Assembly: GCA_002415025.1 (NCBI GenBank)
Contig: DIBR01000034.1
Coordinates: 273,474 to 337,473 of the forward strand
DNA from: Spongiibacteraceae bacterium UBA5047
GTDB lineage: Bacteria; Pseudomonadota; Gammaproteobacteria; Pseudomonadales; Spongiibacteraceae
Length of the DNA: 64,000 nucleotides
Reading direction: 5' to 3'
A program made the translations under genes and the position numbers. The notes beneath the pieces are model-generated. The model was not told where the DNA came from. It ran no database searches and was given only the letters and a program-made list of their open reading frames with translations. Positions 60,556-64,000 of the stretch are shown here, in pieces. Each line of letters begins with the position of its first letter. Within the stretch, counting starts at the first letter, position 1.

Positions 60556-61845
60556 TCACTGCGACAAAAGCCGGCTGTGCGACCCTGGTCCTTGGCCGGT
60601 CCTTGCCCCGAATGCAGCATAGAAAACGATATAACCGTAGCAAAACATAGGGACAGCGAACGCCAGCTGTAGGCCCACCCTGTCGGCCAGCACACCTTGG
60701 CAAAGTGGCACCAGCGCCCCGCCAACAATGGCCAAGCAAAGAATACCGGACCCTTGCCCTGTGTTTACGCCAAGATTTCTGATTGCCAAGCTAAATATCG
60801 TGGGAAACATAATCGAGTTGCACAGCCCAACCAGAAGTACGGACCACATAGCGGAGTGTCCTCCACCAAATATAACGATACAAAGCAGCAGCATTGCCGC
60901 AATCGCATTAAACAACAGGATCAGTTCAGCTTTTAGGACACGCATAATTGCCGCACCTGCAAACCTTCCTACCATCGCTCCACCCCAGTAATACGCCACG
61001 TAGTTGGCGGCCTCATGATGCGACAGGCCTCCAATGTCCTTGAGAGAAAGGTAGTCCACCAAAAAGCTGCCAATAGCCACTTCCGCGCCAACATACAAAA
61101 ATATTCCCAGCGCTCCCAATACAAGATGGGGCTGAGTCCAGGCCGACTCGGTGCGTGAGCCGCTAGTAACGCGGGCCGTGTGAGGAGCAGAATTTGGCAG
61201 GTCAATGCGAATAAATACAAGAGCCAAAACTCCCAGCATCAACGCAAGGAAAATATACGGCATCTTGACTGTCTCGGCGCCATTCAGGTCCCCGGCCAAA
61301 GACGACGACGTTACGGCGGCAGCCGACAATATGAAAGCCGAACCAAAAAAAGGCGCCACGGTAGTTCCCAACGCATTAAACGCCTGCGTAAGATTCATGC
61401 GACTTGATGCAGTGGCAGGGTTACCCAGCGATGCAACATACGGGTTAGCCGAAACCTGCAGAATGGTGATCCCCGACGCCAATACGAAAAGCGCTGCCAG
61501 GAACGCGCCATACAGCTTTGAACTTGCGGCGGGGTAGAACATGAGACACCCCAGACTTGCCACAAGCAAGCCAGCTACGATCCCTCCCTTGTAACCTATA
61601 CGCCGCACCAGAACGCCCGCAGGAAGGGAGACGATAAAATACGCCCCATAAAAGCAAAACTGAATCAATATGGCTTGAGTATAATTTAGCGAAAAGACAC
61701 TCTTTAAATGGGGTATCAGAATATCATTTAGGCACGAGATAAAGCCCCAGGCAAAAAACAGGGTGGTCAATACAACCAGCGATGCGGTGTAGTTTGGCCC
61801 CCCATACGGAACATTGTCAGAATGTATTGCCAAGTGCTCAGCCAC
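60556..61845 (-). CDS. MFS sugar transporter (FucP/GluP family)
   Basis: The 429-residue protein has 12 helices, with the signature FFAWGFISCLNDILIPHLKSVF (helix 1, residues about 30-51), FYGAYFIVSLPAGVLVRRIGYKGG and SANPYVASLGNP near 135, typical of the fucose/glucose-galactose H+ symporter family. GTG 61845 has GAGGA upstream and is preferred to the TTG four codons earlier. It is transcribed away from the alkaline phosphatase gene and into gcdH, but the gcdH promoter lies between them. It does not obviously belong to anthranilate metabolism; the sugar is unknown. Confidence 0.83.
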   Translation of the reverse strand: MAEHLAIHSDNVPYGGPNYTASLVVLTTLFFAWGFISCLNDILIPHLKSVFSLNYTQAILIQFCFYGAYFIVSLPAGVLVRRIGYKGGIVAGLLVASLGCLMFYPAASSKLYGAFLAALFVLASGITILQVSANPYVASLGNPATASSRMNLTQAFNALGTTVAPFFGSAFILSAAAVTSSSLAGDLNGAETVKMPYIFLALMLGVLALVFIRIDLPNSAPHTARVTSGSRTESAWTQPHLVLGALGIFLYVGAEVAIGSFLVDYLSLKDIGGLSHHEAANYVAYYWGGAMVGRFAGAAIMRVLKAELILLFNAIAAMLLLCIVIFGGGHSAMWSVLLVGLCNSIMFPTIFSLAIRNLGVNTGQGSGILCLAIVGGALVPLCQGVLADRVGLQLAFAVPMFCYGYIVFYAAFGARTGQGPGSHSRLLSQ

Positions 61846-61949
61846 TGTAATCCTCAATGTCTATCTTATCCGGAATGAATCACCCGCAGCGCTAGAAACG
61901 CGGGCGGCTGCACGCGTGATTGGCAGGTCATAAGCTCACTTCACTGCAG

Positions 61950-63353
61950 TCAATCTGTCTCGTCCAACGACAGATAAGCAATCAGCTCACGATATAGCTC
62001 AACCTGCGTCAGAAAAGTCGGTAAAGCGCGCGCACCTCTGCCATAGGCATATAGTGGGACTTGAACTCCGGTGTGTTCTTCCATAAACCTGGAGTCACTG
62101 GTCGCATAGCTCACGCCCATCACACCACCTTCCCTTGTAGTCAGTTCAGCGAAGTAGCCGGGGCTATAACCCGAAACAGCAGACTCTGATATCTGGCTCA
62201 CACTGGGCAAAAGCTGGGCAGCCTGGCCATGATCTGCTGTAACCACCACTAGCGTATGGCCGTTTTGCCGGGCACTGTGAACGGCCAGCGCCACTGCTTC
62301 ATTCAGCTGGGAAACTTCTCCGATGTGGCCACAGGGGCGACGCGCATGCGCCTGTTTGTCTATTGAGGCTGACTCTACGACAAGAACGAACCCCTGCTGC
62401 GCCCTCGCACTGAGAATGTCTAACGCCGTTTTCGTCATTGTCGCAAGCGACGGCGCAGCTTCGAACTCGGGGTTATTCACGCAGCGAAACGGGACAGAAT
62501 CTTGTAGACCACCATTAGGGTGATACCGCACTTTCTCGGCAGTTTTGTTACTTTCCCCAACAAGTTTGACCGGCAGTTCTTTCGCGGCAAAGAGCCCCAG
62601 CACCGGTCTTTCGCGCCGGACGTTTTTCAAGTCTTTTTCATTGAAAACAACTTGAATACCACCATCTTCCGCTAACTCGGCGACAGTTCGCGAATCGCCG
62701 TCCAAACGCTGTGAAAAAATTGCTGCCCCGCCACCGAGTATAATATCGGCAGTGCCACCGGCAATCTGCTCCGCGATAGAGCCAGGTCCTCCGTTGACAA
62801 CCCTTTCATCCTCGCAAGCGGGAGATATAGTCCCAAGGCGCGCCACCCCCGACATCTGTTCTGGCCCCTCGCAACTCCTGTGCCGAACATGAGAAACAAA
62901 CGATGCAGGCGTTGCATCCGTAACACTGGCGGTAGTCACAACACCGGTTCCCATACCGGCCTTTCGGGCTCTCTCCAGTAGCGTTGTAAGCCGCCTGCCA
63001 CTACCGGCCTGGGTCGCGACCCTTCCCCGACTTGTCACGACTCCTGTCGCAATAGCGGTTGCACTGTTCGCCGAGTCAGCAACATAAAGCGGTGTGTGCG
63101 GTTTTCTCTCCGAGATGGTCTGAACCCGAACTGCCGCTCGTACCGGCATGTGGTCGATATTCAACTTTCCATCCGCACCCGCCAGATAGCTTCTGGCAAT
63201 CGATATCTGCTGGTCGTCCATGCCATCCCCGATAATTAATATCAGGTTGCGCGCTACCGGGCTACCCGAGGGATTAATTACGCCGTGACCACAGCCAACG
63301 CTTATGCTTACAGCACACATCATAAGTACGCGGCGAAGCCGCAACAGTTTCAT
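61950..63353 (-). CDS. Alkaline phosphatase (PhoA family), probable lipoprotein
   Basis: The 467-residue secreted phosphomonoesterase is close in length to E. coli PhoA (471). The metal-binding Asp is D43 in IIGDGMDD, and the nucleophile is S94 in ADSANSATAIATG. Further ligands lie in VVESASIDKQAHA near 315 and VVTADHGQA near 360. The N-terminus has a signal ending SVGC, a weak lipobox (C21), so it may be lipid-anchored. It should release phosphate from organic esters in the periplasm. No Pho box is evident in the short upstream gap. Confidence 0.9.
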   Translation of the reverse strand: MKLLRLRRVLMMCAVSISVGCGHGVINPSGSPVARNLILIIGDGMDDQQISIARSYLAGADGKLNIDHMPVRAAVRVQTISERKPHTPLYVADSANSATAIATGVVTSRGRVATQAGSGRRLTTLLERARKAGMGTGVVTTASVTDATPASFVSHVRHRSCEGPEQMSGVARLGTISPACEDERVVNGGPGSIAEQIAGGTADIILGGGAAIFSQRLDGDSRTVAELAEDGGIQVVFNEKDLKNVRRERPVLGLFAAKELPVKLVGESNKTAEKVRYHPNGGLQDSVPFRCVNNPEFEAAPSLATMTKTALDILSARAQQGFVLVVESASIDKQAHARRPCGHIGEVSQLNEAVALAVHSARQNGHTLVVVTADHGQAAQLLPSVSQISESAVSGYSPGYFAELTTREGGVMGVSYATSDSRFMEEHTGVQVPLYAYGRGARALPTFLTQVELYRELIAYLSLDETD

Positions 63354-63450
63354 AATAGGGCGCCCAATCCTTGGCTAAGTGCTGGTAGCGACGAAGAGTT
63401 CCGCGCCATCATTCGGCGACGTAAAACCCACTCAAGCGGACAATAGCCGC

Positions 63451-64000
63451 TCAAGCGACGTCTACTCTCAATGCAGCGTATTTTTGCATTCGCTCAACTG
63501 CAGTTGAGGAAATTTTTGATGTGGCGTCGATTTTCAGAACAGGCATACTGCCTTCGATAACCGACGGCCACGCATCGATTTCGCTCGACAAGGGCTCACC
63601 CGATTTAACAAAGTCCAGCCAGCTATTCTGTGTGACATCGGCCACTTGGCCGACAGCATTGCTGCTCGCAGCTCCTAACATACTCCCATCCTGGAAAGCA
63701 TCAAACGTTCCAAATACGAATGGCAGCTCAATACAATGACACGCCTCGACACCCGAATCGGGCGCCTGCCAGCCGAATTCATACACAAAAGTATGAATCC
63801 CGGTCTCCGCCAGTACGCTTGCGTATTGAAGCGTTGGCCAGATGAAAAATATATCCGTGATAGCGTCGGACAGCACCTTCGAAGGCGCAAACCTGCGCAT
63901 TCCATTGTCATATTCAGAATACATAGCCGCCGCCGCATCGCCGTAGTATCTTTCCAAAATGGAAAGCACTTGCGATTGCTCCATCGGCTCATCGTCATAG
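63451..64000 (-). CDS. Type B carboxylesterase, C-terminal part (copy 3), cut by right edge
   Basis: The frame is open from the right window edge to the stop at 63451, so only about the last 180 residues of a roughly 520-residue esterase are visible. The segment CHCIELPFVFGTFD holds the catalytic His in the family pattern HxxELPFVFG, and NSWLDFVKSGEPLSSEIDAWP is the usual C-terminal motif. The Ser and Glu of the triad lie beyond the window. It is a third member of the type B esterase family near the anthranilate genes. Confidence 0.85.
   Translation of the reverse strand, partial: YDDEPMEQSQVLSILERYYGDAAAAMYSEYDNGMRRFAPSKVLSDAITDIFFIWPTLQYASVLAETGIHTFVYEFGWQAPDSGVEACHCIELPFVFGTFDAFQDGSMLGAASSNAVGQVADVTQNSWLDFVKSGEPLSSEIDAWPSVIEGSMPVLKIDATSKISSTAVERMQKYAALRVDVA

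Noticed and set aside
60556..61845. Sugar transporter as part of the anthranilate regulon
   Set aside because: It has no TTACATGTAA site upstream; the site near its end faces gcdH.
1..64000. CRISPR arrays, tRNA or rRNA genes, insertion sequences, prophage
   Set aside because: No regularly spaced repeats, cloverleaf-like segments, transposases or phage genes were seen on reading all gaps.

Overview
The window looks like a chromosomal segment of a gammaproteobacterium, probably a marine, heterotrophic member of the Cellvibrionales/Spongiibacteraceae type. The evidence is a complete rsxABCDGE operon, the purM-purN / hda / DUF2066 / PerM neighbourhood, an OmpA with thrombospondin type-3 repeats, class I fumarase, and many acyl-CoA and aromatic degradation genes. 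The lineage is an inference from gene content only. No tRNA, rRNA, CRISPR array, insertion sequence or prophage was recognised.

Layout. 1-4850: exonuclease I (cut by the left edge), class I fumarase, a membrane-anchored coiled-coil protein and a PuuD-like membrane protein. 5000-12340: a minus-strand block headed by an unusual B12-dependent acyl-CoA mutase (large subunit, B12 subunit, MeaB chaperone), continuing into an MFS transporter and a duplicated-domain MarR regulator, then an uncharacterised protein of about 360 residues with a HAD phosphatase. 12500-16660: a Tag-like DNA glycosylase, two paralogous lipoproteins, a glycerate-kinase-like protein, an MFS transporter and a small unknown. 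16700-22310: a cytoplasmic nitrate-reductase-like molybdoenzyme with a fused DmsB-DmsC partner, and an MFS transporter. 22400-39371: housekeeping genes (ompA, hda, perM-like, DUF2066, purMN, DUF3108, dcd, apbC, metG, rsxABCDGE).

39400-64000 is an accessory catabolic region. Its core is a set of genes for aerobic 2-aminobenzoate (anthranilate) degradation through CoA thioesters: an aromatic-acid symporter, 2-aminobenzoate-CoA ligase, the two-domain 2-aminobenzoyl-CoA monooxygenase/reductase, an SDR, a Rid-family protein, two crotonase-fold proteins, acyl-CoA dehydrogenase, thiolase, thioesterase and glutaryl-CoA dehydrogenase. The genes fit a scheme in which the ring is activated, dearomatised, opened to a C7 dicarboxyl-CoA, and beta-oxidised to glutaryl-CoA and then crotonyl-CoA. 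A MarR regulator sits in the middle. The same near-palindrome (core TTACATGTAA), always followed 15 bp later by a second weaker copy, lies in the three promoter regions of this set, so these units are probably one regulon. Three type B carboxylesterases flank the set and could release aromatic acids from esters.

Points most worth attention: the tandem MarR-type operators; a strong intrinsic terminator in the leader of the SDR gene, which suggests attenuation or a small RNA; the mutase that lacks the substrate-contacting Arg and the active-site His of methylmalonyl-CoA mutase; and a family of REP/REPIN-like palindromes in three intergenic spaces.
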